DNA from: Paenibacillus phytohabitans
Lineage (GTDB): Bacteria > Bacillota > Bacilli > Paenibacillales > Paenibacillaceae
NCBI RefSeq assembly: GCF_013141775.1
Contig: NZ_WHOB01000069.1
Span: 310,001-374,000 of the forward strand
DNA: 64,000 bases
Direction of reading: 5' to 3'
The position numbers were made by a program, and so were the translations under genes. The notes under the pieces were generated by a model. It was not told where the DNA came from and searched no databases. It worked only from the letters and a program-made list of their open reading frames with translations. How positions within the stretch are numbered: the first letter of the stretch is position 1; each line of letters begins with the position of its first letter. Below, piece after piece: positions 16,141 to 24,238 of this stretch.

Positions 16141-18492
16141 GTGTTCCTGAAAATACTTAAAAAAGATCTGCGGCGTAAAAAAGTGATGAATACCGTTCTA
16201 TTGGTACTCATTATTCTGGCTTCAACGCTCGTAGCAAGCAGCTCCAGCCTGATGTATTCGACGTCCAGCGCCCTTACCAGCTTCATTAGCAAAAGTAAAG
16301 TGGCTGATCTTAACGTTACACTGGCTAACAAACCCGAATATGCGGCGGACATCCGGCAGTGGCTGGAAAATGAGAAGAAAGTGGAAGCCGTCTATACGCA
16401 ACAACAAATTGCAGTGCAGCCGAATCAGATCGGGATGCCTGAGGGCCGTACGGTTTTTTCCGGAAATACCAGCTTTGTGCTGTCCACTGTGCCGGACCAG
16501 GTAAATCTGATTTATAGTGAAGACAATGAGCTTTATAGCCTTCGGCAAGGGGAAATGGGGCTTCCGGTCAGCCTGATGCTGGCCAGCGGCGTCCAGGCAG
16601 GGGAGCAGATTTCGCTCACGAATGGCGGGGTAACAAGAAACTATACCGTCAAAGGTTATTTTAAGGATGCATTTATGGGTGCAGATTTGCTGGGCCTGAA
16701 GCGGATTATGCTCTCAGCTGAGGATTTTGCCGAAATCGGGCATTCTCTGCCTCAGGATACATTAATGATCCTATGGAGTTTCATTGCAGCCCCAGGCGTA
16801 GCCTCGTCAGAAGTGTCCAACTCGTTCGCTGGCGCAGATCTGCCTGTTAACTTTGAGGTCGACAAGTCGCTGGTTTCCATGACCTATATGACCGACCGGA
16901 TCATCTCCGCCATGATGTTTGCGATTAGTCTGTTCCTGATCTTCATTGCTTTCCTTACCCTGCGGTTCACGATTGTCTCTACACTGCAGGATGAGTACAA
17001 GGAGATCGGTGTGATGAAAGCGATTGGTTTCCAGAATCAGGCGATCAAACAGCTCTATTTAACCAAATATATGGGGCTTGCTTGTCTTGGCGGCGCCGCC
17101 GGACTGGGGATCAGTATCCCGCTTACCGCACTGATGTCGCGCAAAACTTCGCAGTACTTAATTATGCCAGGCGGAAGCATCCGCATCATTATTTCCATAC
17201 TCAGCACAGTGGCGATTATAGGCTTTATCCTGCTGTTCTGCCTGCTCTGCATGCGAAAGATCAATAAGGCTTCGGCAATCGATGCGATCCGGCAAGGGCA
17301 AACCGGCGAACGCTTCAAGGCTTCCCGCAGAATTCATTTACATAAAAGCCGCTTCCTGCCTACGGCATTCTTCCTTGCACTGAGCGATGTGCTGAACCGG
17401 CTCAAAAGCTATACCTCGCTTATTCTAACGCTAATCTTAAGTACAGCCATCATTCTGATTCCGGTGAATTTGACCAATACAATTGTTTCTCCTGCGTTTC
17501 TTGAGTATTTTGGAACGGTTGAAGCGGATTTCTATACCGCAACTGTGGTCGGGGATAAGACCACTCAAGAGATTCAGCAGGAGAAGGCAGATATCAGCCG
17601 GAGAATGAAGGAACAAGGCATTGACGTGTCGCTTGCGGCGAATTACGCATTGGGGACCAAATATATTTCTGACGACGGGCAGGAGAACCGGAGAATTAAC
17701 GGACAGAAGAATGACTTCGATGAATCCGTTCCATTCCTGGAGGGGACTGCGCCTATTCTGAAGAATGAAATTGCTGTTACAACCATTATGAGTGAGAAAT
17801 ACGGCAAGCAGGTTGGCGACAATATCACATTTGAGATTGATGGTGTACGTAGCACTTTTATCATTACCGGATTGTTCCAAAGTATCTCTAACGAGGGCTA
17901 TGCGGTCTGGATTGCACGGGATTACAACCCGCAAGTGATAGGCGCTTATCTGTTCTCCGGAACAATCAATGCCCCGGCGGACCTGAAGGCAGAGATGATT
18001 AAGGAAATCCAAAGTCAGTACAGTGAGCTGAATATCAAGACGGCACTGGAAATGCTGGGTGAAATCACAGGCGGATTCATGAGCCAGCTGCGAAGCATTA
18101 ATGCACTGCTGACTGCAATTATCTGCATCATTACATTATTCATTACCAGTCTGTTCGTCAGGCTGATGATTACTAAGGAAGTACACGGCATTGCAGTGAT
18201 GAAAAGCATCGGCTTCACGAATTCAGCCATCCGGCTGTGGCAGGTACTGCGCATTCTGATTATCATGGCTGCCTCATTAATCCTTGGGGTGATTGCAGCG
18301 AATACCCTTGGAGGACGTCTGCTTGGGATCATCTTCCGGATCTTCGGCCTGACGAAGCTGGAGCTTACGATCGTCCCGCTTCAGGTCTTTCTGTTCTATC
18401 CGCTCCTGATGCTTGCTGTCGTCATGCTGGCGGTATACTCCAGCTGCGGACAAATCAGGCGCGTGCAGATCTGGAATATGAATAAAGAATGA
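16141..18492 (+). CDS. FtsX-type ABC transporter permease
   Basis: A 783-residue permease with one N-terminal membrane segment (about 18-38), a large extracellular domain, three segments around 255-375, a further segment near 430, a second extracellular domain, and three C-terminal segments after about 650. Both halves carry the FtsX-like block, with GVMKAIGFQNQAIKQLYL in the first and AVMKSIGFTNSAIRLWQ in the second. Proteins of this design work in lipoprotein/antimicrobial-peptide handling (MacB, Bce-like systems) and are often mechanotransmitters rather than true channels. GTG start, AAAGGAG upstream. First of four genes with ATPase, response regulator and kinase. Confidence 0.9.
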   Translation: MFLKILKKDLRRKKVMNTVLLVLIILASTLVASSSSLMYSTSSALTSFISKSKVADLNVTLANKPEYAADIRQWLENEKKVEAVYTQQQIAVQPNQIGMPEGRTVFSGNTSFVLSTVPDQVNLIYSEDNELYSLRQGEMGLPVSLMLASGVQAGEQISLTNGGVTRNYTVKGYFKDAFMGADLLGLKRIMLSAEDFAEIGHSLPQDTLMILWSFIAAPGVASSEVSNSFAGADLPVNFEVDKSLVSMTYMTDRIISAMMFAISLFLIFIAFLTLRFTIVSTLQDEYKEIGVMKAIGFQNQAIKQLYLTKYMGLACLGGAAGLGISIPLTALMSRKTSQYLIMPGGSIRIIISILSTVAIIGFILLFCLLCMRKINKASAIDAIRQGQTGERFKASRRIHLHKSRFLPTAFFLALSDVLNRLKSYTSLILTLILSTAIILIPVNLTNTIVSPAFLEYFGTVEADFYTATVVGDKTTQEIQQEKADISRRMKEQGIDVSLAANYALGTKYISDDGQENRRINGQKNDFDESVPFLEGTAPILKNEIAVTTIMSEKYGKQVGDNITFEIDGVRSTFIITGLFQSISNEGYAVWIARDYNPQVIGAYLFSGTINAPADLKAEMIKEIQSQYSELNIKTALEMLGEITGGFMSQLRSINALLTAIICIITLFITSLFVRLMITKEVHGIAVMKSIGFTNSAIRLWQVLRILIIMAASLILGVIAANTLGGRLLGIIFRIFGLTKLELTIVPLQVFLFYPLLMLAVVMLAVYSSCGQIRRVQIWNMNKE

Positions 18493-18538
18493 GTGAGTAT
18501 TAGCGAACTGCAAACAACTACCCAAGGAGGAATACAGC

Positions 18539-19315
18539 ATGACAGCAGTACTTGAAGTAACCAATCTATGTAAAACCTATATCGTTAATAAAAGCCAGAA
18601 TAATGTCCTGCGCAATATTAATCTTACGCTTCATGAAGGAGAGTTCGTGTCCGTAATGGGGCCGTCCGGCTCAGGTAAATCGACACTGCTCTACACGGTC
18701 AGCGGGATGGACCAGCTTACGGCGGGAGAAGTGGTTTTTGACGGGCAGAGCCTCTCGCAGCTCTCCGAGAAGGGGATGGCTGAGCTGCGGCTGCATAAGA
18801 TGGGTTTTATCTTTCAGCAGATGCATATGCTGAGCAATCTGTCCGTTTATGATAATATCATTCTATCGGGCTATCAAGCGTTATCCGGGAAGGGAAGCGG
18901 GCGCAGCCGCAGTGATGTCAATCAATACGCCGATGCGCTAATGCGGAAGCTGAACATTATTGAAACTGCGGCGCATGACATTACGGAGGTATCCGGGGGA
19001 CAGCTGCAGCGGGCCTGTATATGCCGGGCGCTGATTAATGAGCCGGCGATGCTGTTTGCCGATGAGCCGACAGGTGCGCTTAACTCAAAAGCTGCGCAGG
19101 AAGTAATGAATGAGCTGTGCCGGATCAACCGTGAAGGGACCACACTGATGATTGTGACCCATGATGTGAAGGTCGCCGCACAGAGCGATAAAGTATTATA
19201 TATGGTGGATGGCAATATTCAGGGCGAGCATGTCCTGGGCAAATATTCGCCGGAGCAGGGTTCGAGGGAACGTGAGCGCAGCCTGACGGGCTGGCTGATG
19301 GAGATGGGCTGGTAA
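18539..19315 (+). CDS. ABC transporter ATP-binding protein (MacB/LolD type)
   Basis: A 258-residue ATPase with Walker A GPSGSGKST, Q-loop in FIFQQMHML, signature VSGGQ, Walker B ALINEPAMLFADEPTG and switch His in IVTHD. The FADEPTGALN pattern is typical of the MacB/LolD/Bce subfamily that pairs with FtsX-type permeases. GGAGG lies ahead of the ATG. It sits 46 bases after the permease gene and 22 bases before the response regulator, so the ABC transporter and two-component system probably form one transcription unit. Confidence 0.93.
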   Translation: MTAVLEVTNLCKTYIVNKSQNNVLRNINLTLHEGEFVSVMGPSGSGKSTLLYTVSGMDQLTAGEVVFDGQSLSQLSEKGMAELRLHKMGFIFQQMHMLSNLSVYDNIILSGYQALSGKGSGRSRSDVNQYADALMRKLNIIETAAHDITEVSGGQLQRACICRALINEPAMLFADEPTGALNSKAAQEVMNELCRINREGTTLMIVTHDVKVAAQSDKVLYMVDGNIQGEHVLGKYSPEQGSRERERSLTGWLMEMGW

Positions 19316-19337
19316 CAAGCAGCAGGGGGAGATAGCC

Positions 19338-20018
19338 GTGGCGGATATTCTGATCATTGAAGACAATGCGGAGCTGGCGGAGGTGATCAAGGATTTTTTG
19401 CAGGTGGAGGGATATTCTGTATTCATTGCAGCCTCCGGGGAAGAGGGACTGGCATATCTGGAAGTGCATGCGGTTAAGCTGCTGCTGCTTGATATTATGC
19501 TGCCGGAGCTTGACGGCTTCGCCGTCTGCAGACTCGCCAGGGAGAAGTTCAATTTGCCGATTCTGATTATGAGCGCACGCCATGGGGATGACAATAAGAT
19601 TATTGGTCTGGAGCTGGGTGCAGATGACTATCTGGAGAAGCCTTTTTCGGTCAACCTGCTGACAGCCAAGGTCAAAGCGCATCTGCGGCGCAGCTATGAG
19701 ATGAACGATGATAAGCAGCTGCTGGCTGATGGAGACCTTACAGTTAACCGGACCTCGATGATGGTATATAGAGGCGGGCAGCAGCTCGGGATGACGGCCA
19801 AGGAATATGAGCTGCTGGTGCTGCTGATGAATAACAAGGGAAAGGCTCTGCGCAAAGAGTGGCTGTTCCAGCAGGTATGGGGGGCAGACAGCTTCAGTGA
19901 GCCTTCGACGCTGACTGTACATATGAATAAGCTGCGGGACAAAATCGAACTGAACCCCAAAGAGCCGAGGCGGATTGTAACCGTCTGGGGGGTAGGGTAC
20001 AAGTATGAAGGCATATAA
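19338..20018 (+). CDS. OmpR-family response regulator
   Basis: A 226-residue regulator with a receiver domain (acidic pocket ED at 8-9, phospho-acceptor D52 in LLLLDIMLPELDG, conserved Lys in LEKPFS) and a winged-helix output domain (about 130-225: TAKEYELLVLLMNNKGKALRKE split over its start, then VTVWGVGYKYEG at the end). GTG start after GGGGGAG. It overlaps the kinase gene by 14 bases. The likely targets are its own operon with the FtsX transporter, as in Bce-type detoxification modules, though this is inference. Confidence 0.94.
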   Translation: MADILIIEDNAELAEVIKDFLQVEGYSVFIAASGEEGLAYLEVHAVKLLLLDIMLPELDGFAVCRLAREKFNLPILIMSARHGDDNKIIGLELGADDYLEKPFSVNLLTAKVKAHLRRSYEMNDDKQLLADGDLTVNRTSMMVYRGGQQLGMTAKEYELLVLLMNNKGKALRKEWLFQQVWGADSFSEPSTLTVHMNKLRDKIELNPKEPRRIVTVWGVGYKYEGI

Positions 20019-21291
20019 CAAACTGATTATCTGGACAATACTCGCCGGGTTCATCGTGATTGCCATTCTGAATGCATATGTATCCTACCGGGAAACACGG
20101 GAGCCCGGCAAAGCTTACCGGGTGGAGATCAACCGGATCATTGAGCAGGTGCAGCGCAGGGTGCGGCCGGAAGAGATTATACTTACTCCGGGAGATTATA
20201 CATACGTTAACGGCTTAAGCTGGATAGATCAGGGGGCGGAAGCACAGGCTGTTGAGCGGTTTTTTGCCGGAATAGGTGTAGCGGATTCATACGAATTCAC
20301 GGTCAAACCTGTCTATCTGGAGCAGCAGCTGACAGGGTATTTAAGGTTCTCATACCGGTTGCCCGGTGCGGATCACAGCGTATTCCTAATCCTGAATGTG
20401 TTCCTGCTGGCGGCGCTTGGGGCTGTAACTGTTCTGCTGTTCTATATCCGGAAGCAGATCCTGCAGCCGTTTCACACCTTACAGGAGTTTCCTTATGAGT
20501 TGTCCAGAGGCCAATTAAATACAGGCATGAAGGAGCACCGGAGCCGGTTCTTCGGCCGTTTCGTATGGGGGCTGGACCTGCTGCGGCAGACACTGAATGC
20601 CCAGAAGCAGACCAATCTCCGCCTGGAAAAAGACCGCCAGACGCTCGTCGCCGCCCTGTCACATGAACTCAAAACACCAGTCGCTACAATCAGGCTATAC
20701 GCCAGTGCTCTGGACGGTAGCCTCTATGACAGCGAAGAGAAACGCCAAGTTGCCGCCAGACTGATCGGCCAGAAAGCGGAGCAGATGGAGCAGCTGATCG
20801 GGGATATTATCACGGCCTCGGTCTCCTCCCTGCAGGAGATGGAGGTCGTGCCGGGAGAGTTCTACATCAGTGAGTTGATCCGGAAGATTGTCCCGGGTCA
20901 TAAAGAACGGCTGGAGCTGCTGAAGATAGAGCTGAAGGTGGGGCCTTATCAGGACAAGCTGCTGCTGGGTGATCTGGATAGGCTGCTTGAAGTACTTAAT
21001 AATCTTATCGAGAATGCGATAAAATACGGCGATGGCGGTAAGGTCAGCATGACCTTCCGGGAAGAGGATTACCGCCAGCTCATCGTCATTGAGAATTCAG
21101 GCGAGCCGCTATTGCCGGGCGAGCTGCCCTATATCTTCACCAGCTTCTGGCGCGGCTCCAATGCGGACGGGAAGCCGGGCAACGGTCTCGGCCTATTCAT
21201 CTGCAAGCAGCTGCTGGTGAAGATGGGCGGCGACATCTTCGCGGAGCCGCTGGAGCATGGAATGCGGTTTGTGCTGGTGCTGCGGTATTGA
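20005..21291 (+). CDS. Sensor histidine kinase
   Basis: A 428-residue kinase. One membrane segment at about 8-27, an extracellular domain of some 95 residues, and a second segment at about 126-150. Then HAMP-like linker, HisKA with SHELKTPVATIRLYA (phospho-acceptor near His220), and HATPase_c with N box NLIENAIKYG, and GNGLGLFICKQLL as the G box. The sizeable extracellular domain differs from classical Bce kinases, which have almost none. It is the partner of the response regulator directly upstream. Confidence 0.94.
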   Translation: MKAYNKLIIWTILAGFIVIAILNAYVSYRETREPGKAYRVEINRIIEQVQRRVRPEEIILTPGDYTYVNGLSWIDQGAEAQAVERFFAGIGVADSYEFTVKPVYLEQQLTGYLRFSYRLPGADHSVFLILNVFLLAALGAVTVLLFYIRKQILQPFHTLQEFPYELSRGQLNTGMKEHRSRFFGRFVWGLDLLRQTLNAQKQTNLRLEKDRQTLVAALSHELKTPVATIRLYASALDGSLYDSEEKRQVAARLIGQKAEQMEQLIGDIITASVSSLQEMEVVPGEFYISELIRKIVPGHKERLELLKIELKVGPYQDKLLLGDLDRLLEVLNNLIENAIKYGDGGKVSMTFREEDYRQLIVIENSGEPLLPGELPYIFTSFWRGSNADGKPGNGLGLFICKQLLVKMGGDIFAEPLEHGMRFVLVLRY

Positions 21292-21298
21292 ACCAATA

Positions 21299-21336
21299 AG
21301 ACCTGATCAGCGGCGGATAGCCGGATCAGGTCTTTT
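21299..21336 (+). terminator. Terminator after the histidine kinase gene
   Basis: AGACCTGATC pairs perfectly with GATCAGGTCT and is followed by TTTT. Confidence 0.85.
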
Positions 21337-21389
21337 GGCGTGCGGGCGTGTACAGGCTATGAGCTTACCCGGCGCAAGCCGTAAGCCGG

Positions 21390-21593
21390 TTATGCCATCA
21401 GCAATACGGAGGAAGCTTTGATAATTGCGGTAACAGGAGAGCCTTCCTTCAGTTCCAAATCGCGCAGCGCTTCTACTGAGATAATAGAGGTGAGCTTCTG
21501 GCCTCCGGTATCCACCACAACCTTCGCATTGACTTGTCCCTCTTCAATCGACACTACAGTTCCTTCAAACTGGTTTCTGGCGCTGATCTTCAT
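21390..21593 (-). CDS. Molbindin-like molybdate-binding protein (single Mop/TOBE domain)
   Basis: A 67-residue single Mop domain: SARNQFEGTVVSIEEGQVNA at the N-terminus, then VVVDTGGQKLTSIISVEALRDL and a VTAIIKASSVLL end. The family forms hexamers that bind and store molybdate or tungstate in the cytoplasm. The size is exactly that of molbindins. ATG with AAGGAACG just upstream. No molybdate transporter or molybdoenzyme is in view. The upstream region shared with the divergent GNAT gene carries a 20-bp tandem repeat. Confidence 0.93.
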   Translation of the reverse strand: MKISARNQFEGTVVSIEEGQVNAKVVVDTGGQKLTSIISVEALRDLELKEGSPVTAIIKASSVLLMA

Positions 21594-21670
21594 GATTTCA
21601 CGTTCCTTTCATGTATGGAGTGTATAGATTCTATTTAGTGGTTCTGGATGTTTGCTAATTAGAGAGATTT

Positions 21671-21710
21671 AATACTGAATATATCTAAACAATACTAAAT
21701 ATATAGATAA
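21671..21710. repeat. Two tandem copies of a 20-bp AT-rich motif
   Basis: AATACTGAATATATCTAA at 21671 recurs as AATACTAAATATATAGATAA at 21691. The 20-bp period is about two helical turns. It lies between the divergent molbindin and GNAT genes, so it could be a regulator-binding site. Confidence 0.5.
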
Positions 21711-21800
21711 TCCACAAGTGAATTGCTACCATTGTCGACAAATAGCATAATAGAGTATTATTGTAAACGGAAACATGGAGTGTATTGGAGGTTTAATGCG

Positions 21801-22643
21801 ATGATTGAGCTGAAGGTAGTGGATTATCCTGCGGCTGAAGTTTTTTTTGCCGATAAGAAGCAGCATATTCCCGCATTGTCAGTCTTGCAGGGGAATTATC
21901 CCGGACGGGTATTTGCCGATGATGCAGCTGCACCATCCCTTGCCGTGGTATGGGCTACGGGGAGATGGATGTATGCTGCCGGAGATATCAGTACAGAGCT
22001 GAACAGGATGAAACTGACAGCATTTTTGCAGACCCAAGTGATTCCCGGCTGCAAGCGTCGGCAGGAGAACTGGTTCGAGATATACACGGATGATTGCGCG
22101 GCATGGACGGCGTTATTTAAACCTGGATATGCCGGACTGAAGGTATTCAGACATATGGAATCTGTGTATGAGTTCAATCGTGCGAGGTTCAATCCGCCTG
22201 GGAGCAAGGTTGCGGAAGACGCTTCAGGCAGCGGCGTGACCGTTGACTACGTGGAATATCCGGTTCTGGAGAATCAGGAAGAGGATATGTCCGGCATGTA
22301 TAACCGGTTTGGCAGCCTGACAACCACCGGAGCTGTGGTGAAGGTAGAGGGTCAGGCAGTCTCTGTCTGTAAGAATAACGGCTTCACCGTTAACAACAGA
22401 TATTTCATTGATGTGGATACATACTCAGAAGCTGAGCGAGGCAAAGGGCATGGAACGCTAGCCGCACAGTCACTGATTAGTTATTACCTGGACAGAGGCC
22501 AGCTTCCGTTGTGGGAAACCACACATGAGAATACCGCGTCACACAGGCTGGCATTGAAGCTGGGATTCGAGCCTGTGGAGAGTTATCCGGTGTTTGCTTT
22601 TGTAATGGAGAGCCAGGAGCTTAAACTTCAGTCACCGGGGTAA
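21801..22643 (+). CDS. GNAT-like acetyltransferase (GNAT_acetyltran family)
   Basis: A 280-residue protein of the PF12746 type. The N-terminal half is poorly conserved; the C-terminal half has the GNAT fold, with VDTYSEAERGKGHGTLAAQS as the acetyl-CoA loop (RGKGHGT), then WETTHENTASHRLALKLGFE, a typical GNAT ending. I chose ATG 21801 because GGAGG lies nine bases upstream; the upstream in-frame ATG at 21723 lacks a ribosome-binding site. Substrate unknown. Single gene. Confidence 0.88.
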   Translation: MIELKVVDYPAAEVFFADKKQHIPALSVLQGNYPGRVFADDAAAPSLAVVWATGRWMYAAGDISTELNRMKLTAFLQTQVIPGCKRRQENWFEIYTDDCAAWTALFKPGYAGLKVFRHMESVYEFNRARFNPPGSKVAEDASGSGVTVDYVEYPVLENQEEDMSGMYNRFGSLTTTGAVVKVEGQAVSVCKNNGFTVNNRYFIDVDTYSEAERGKGHGTLAAQSLISYYLDRGQLPLWETTHENTASHRLALKLGFEPVESYPVFAFVMESQELKLQSPG

Positions 22644-22678
22644 TATACAATATAATCCAGTTGCAGGAGGAGAGTATT

Positions 22679-22759
22679 ATGAGAACTTTTGGCAGAGGGA
22701 TGTTGTATTCCATTATCGTGGTAGTCTTTTCGAGAAATGAGGACCGTTCTACCGGATAG
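22679..22759 (+). CDS. Possible 26-residue membrane peptide
   Basis: ATG at 22679 preceded by GCAGGAGGAGAG, one of the best ribosome-binding sites in the window. The 26-residue product has a basic start (MRTFGRG), a short hydrophobic stretch (MLYSIIVVVF) and a charged tail (SRNEDRSTG). A terminator-like hairpin follows at 22787-22826. It could be a small membrane peptide; no family is recognised, and at this length a chance frame cannot be excluded. Confidence 0.45.
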   Translation: MRTFGRGMLYSIIVVVFSRNEDRSTG

Positions 22760-22786
22760 AGCTATAATGTTGTACCGGGATATAGT

Positions 22787-22826
22787 GAAAGACTGTGCTC
22801 CGTTATAATGGAGGCGGTCTTTTTTA
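22787..22826 (+). terminator. Terminator-like hairpin after the 26-codon frame
   Basis: AAAGAC and CTCC on the left pair with GGAG and GTCTTT on the right around GTTATAAT, followed by T residues. Confidence 0.7.
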
Positions 22827-22877
22827 TTGTAAGCAATTCTATGTTGCATTTGGGTAAGAAAGCCAGTGTTGTACGGA

Positions 22878-23056
22878 GCGGACTGAGAGGATCCTATTTT
22901 GTGAGAAAACCGCCTTTTGAGGATGAAGCGGACTGAGATTCCGTTATTTAGTTAAATCGTGCCCGAAATGCATAGTATCTAGTAATATAAGCGATTCTGA
23001 GTCCGATGGGTCAGCAAATCATCCTATTCTGCTCAAATAAGGGAATCTCAGTCCGC
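22878..23056. repeat. Intergenic repeat cluster, copy A
   Basis: Four units of a GCGGACTGAGATTCCGTTAT motif: forward at 22878 (partial) and 22928-22947, reverse at 22993-23005 (partial) and 23036-23056. The forward unit at 22928 and the reverse unit at 23036 form an inverted repeat of about 22 bp. No gene is seen from 22827 to 23245. A related cluster lies at 28774-28951. Confidence 0.8.
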
Positions 23057-23245
23057 GTCAGAGGTAGATGGACTTGAAGCCCCCCGCCTAAACGGACTAG
23101 TATGCAATCTGCGATTAAGCATGGTGCGGTATAGCGATACCGAGACTGGACCTTCTCGCGCAAACCATTCATAATAATAAGGTCACTTGTTAACGGTTCC
23201 ATAGGGTTCATTACACTAACTACACTCATAAACGGAGGTTCTACG

Positions 23246-24229
23246 ATGAAATACCGCAAGCTGGGAAATACAGGTTTGTCAGTAAGTGAAGTCAGCTTTG
23301 GAACTTGGGCAATCGGCGGGGACTGGGGCAGCAGCAGGGATGAAGACGGGCTTAAGGGCTTACAGCTGGCTATGGAGCAGGGCGTTAATTTCTTTGATAC
23401 TGCCGATGTATACGGCTCCGGGCATGCGGAAGAGCTGCTGGCCAAGGCAACCAAAGGCAAGCAGGATGAGATACATATTGCTACGAAATTCTGCCGTGCC
23501 GGTGATATTCATGATCCGGAGAATTACTCTGCGCGCAGAATAAGCGAATATTGTGAACAGAGCCTGCGGCGGCTGGAAAGGGAAGCGATTGATCTGTATC
23601 AAGTTCACTGTCCGCCTATGGAAATTCTGCGGGATGGCAGTGTCTTCGGGGCCCTTGACCAATTGAAGGCCGAAGGTAAAATCCGCCACTACGGCGTAAG
23701 TGTAGAAACGATAGAGGAAGGACTGCTCTGCCTTGAATATCCGGGAGTAGAGGCGCTTCAGGTGATCTTCAATCTGTTCCGCCAGCAGCCGGCGCTGGAG
23801 TTATTACCGCGTGCGGCTGTCCGCGGCGCAGGGATCTTGGTGCGACTGCCGCTGGCCAGCGGTCTGCTGACCGGCAAGTTCAAGGAGACCAGTACCTTCC
23901 AGGAGAACGACCACCGCAGCTTCAACGCGAACGGCGAGCAATTCAATGTTGGTGAGACCTTCGCCGGACTTCCGTTTGTTACCGGAGTGGAACTGGCCCG
24001 CAAGCTGGAGTGGATTGCTGAAGGACGCGGCAATATGGCCAGAGCGTCCATGCGCTGGATTCTGGACCATCCGGCCGTCAGCTGTGTAATTCCGGGGTTC
24101 AAGAATGAAGCTCAGGTAGCGGATAATCTCGCTACACTTGAAGTCCCTTCCTATAGTTCAGCTGACATGGAGCGCCTGAGCGCATTCTATCAGTCCGAGG
24201 TTGTTCCGCATATCCGTGGAGGTGTGTAG
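23246..24229 (+). CDS. Aldo/keto reductase
   Basis: A 327-residue aldo/keto reductase. The N-terminus (KYRKLGNTGLSVSEVSFGTW) and the catalytic Asp-Tyr block (FFDTADVYGSGHAEELL) are intact; the Lys appears in HIATKF, and the His in YQVHCP. The C-terminal WILDHPAVSCVIPGFK is the NADPH-binding region. The group resembles plant auxin-induced and bacterial YhdN/IolS enzymes that reduce small aldehydes. ATG with GGAGG upstream. Its stop is ten bases before the Tet(M)-like gene, so the two are likely co-transcribed. Confidence 0.92.
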   Translation: MKYRKLGNTGLSVSEVSFGTWAIGGDWGSSRDEDGLKGLQLAMEQGVNFFDTADVYGSGHAEELLAKATKGKQDEIHIATKFCRAGDIHDPENYSARRISEYCEQSLRRLEREAIDLYQVHCPPMEILRDGSVFGALDQLKAEGKIRHYGVSVETIEEGLLCLEYPGVEALQVIFNLFRQQPALELLPRAAVRGAGILVRLPLASGLLTGKFKETSTFQENDHRSFNANGEQFNVGETFAGLPFVTGVELARKLEWIAEGRGNMARASMRWILDHPAVSCVIPGFKNEAQVADNLATLEVPSYSSADMERLSAFYQSEVVPHIRGGV

Positions 24230-24238
24230 CCGCACCTT

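Noticed and set aside
22628..22849. 73-codon minus-strand frame over the small peptide gene
   Set aside because: No ribosome-binding site or domain; it crosses a terminator-like hairpin.
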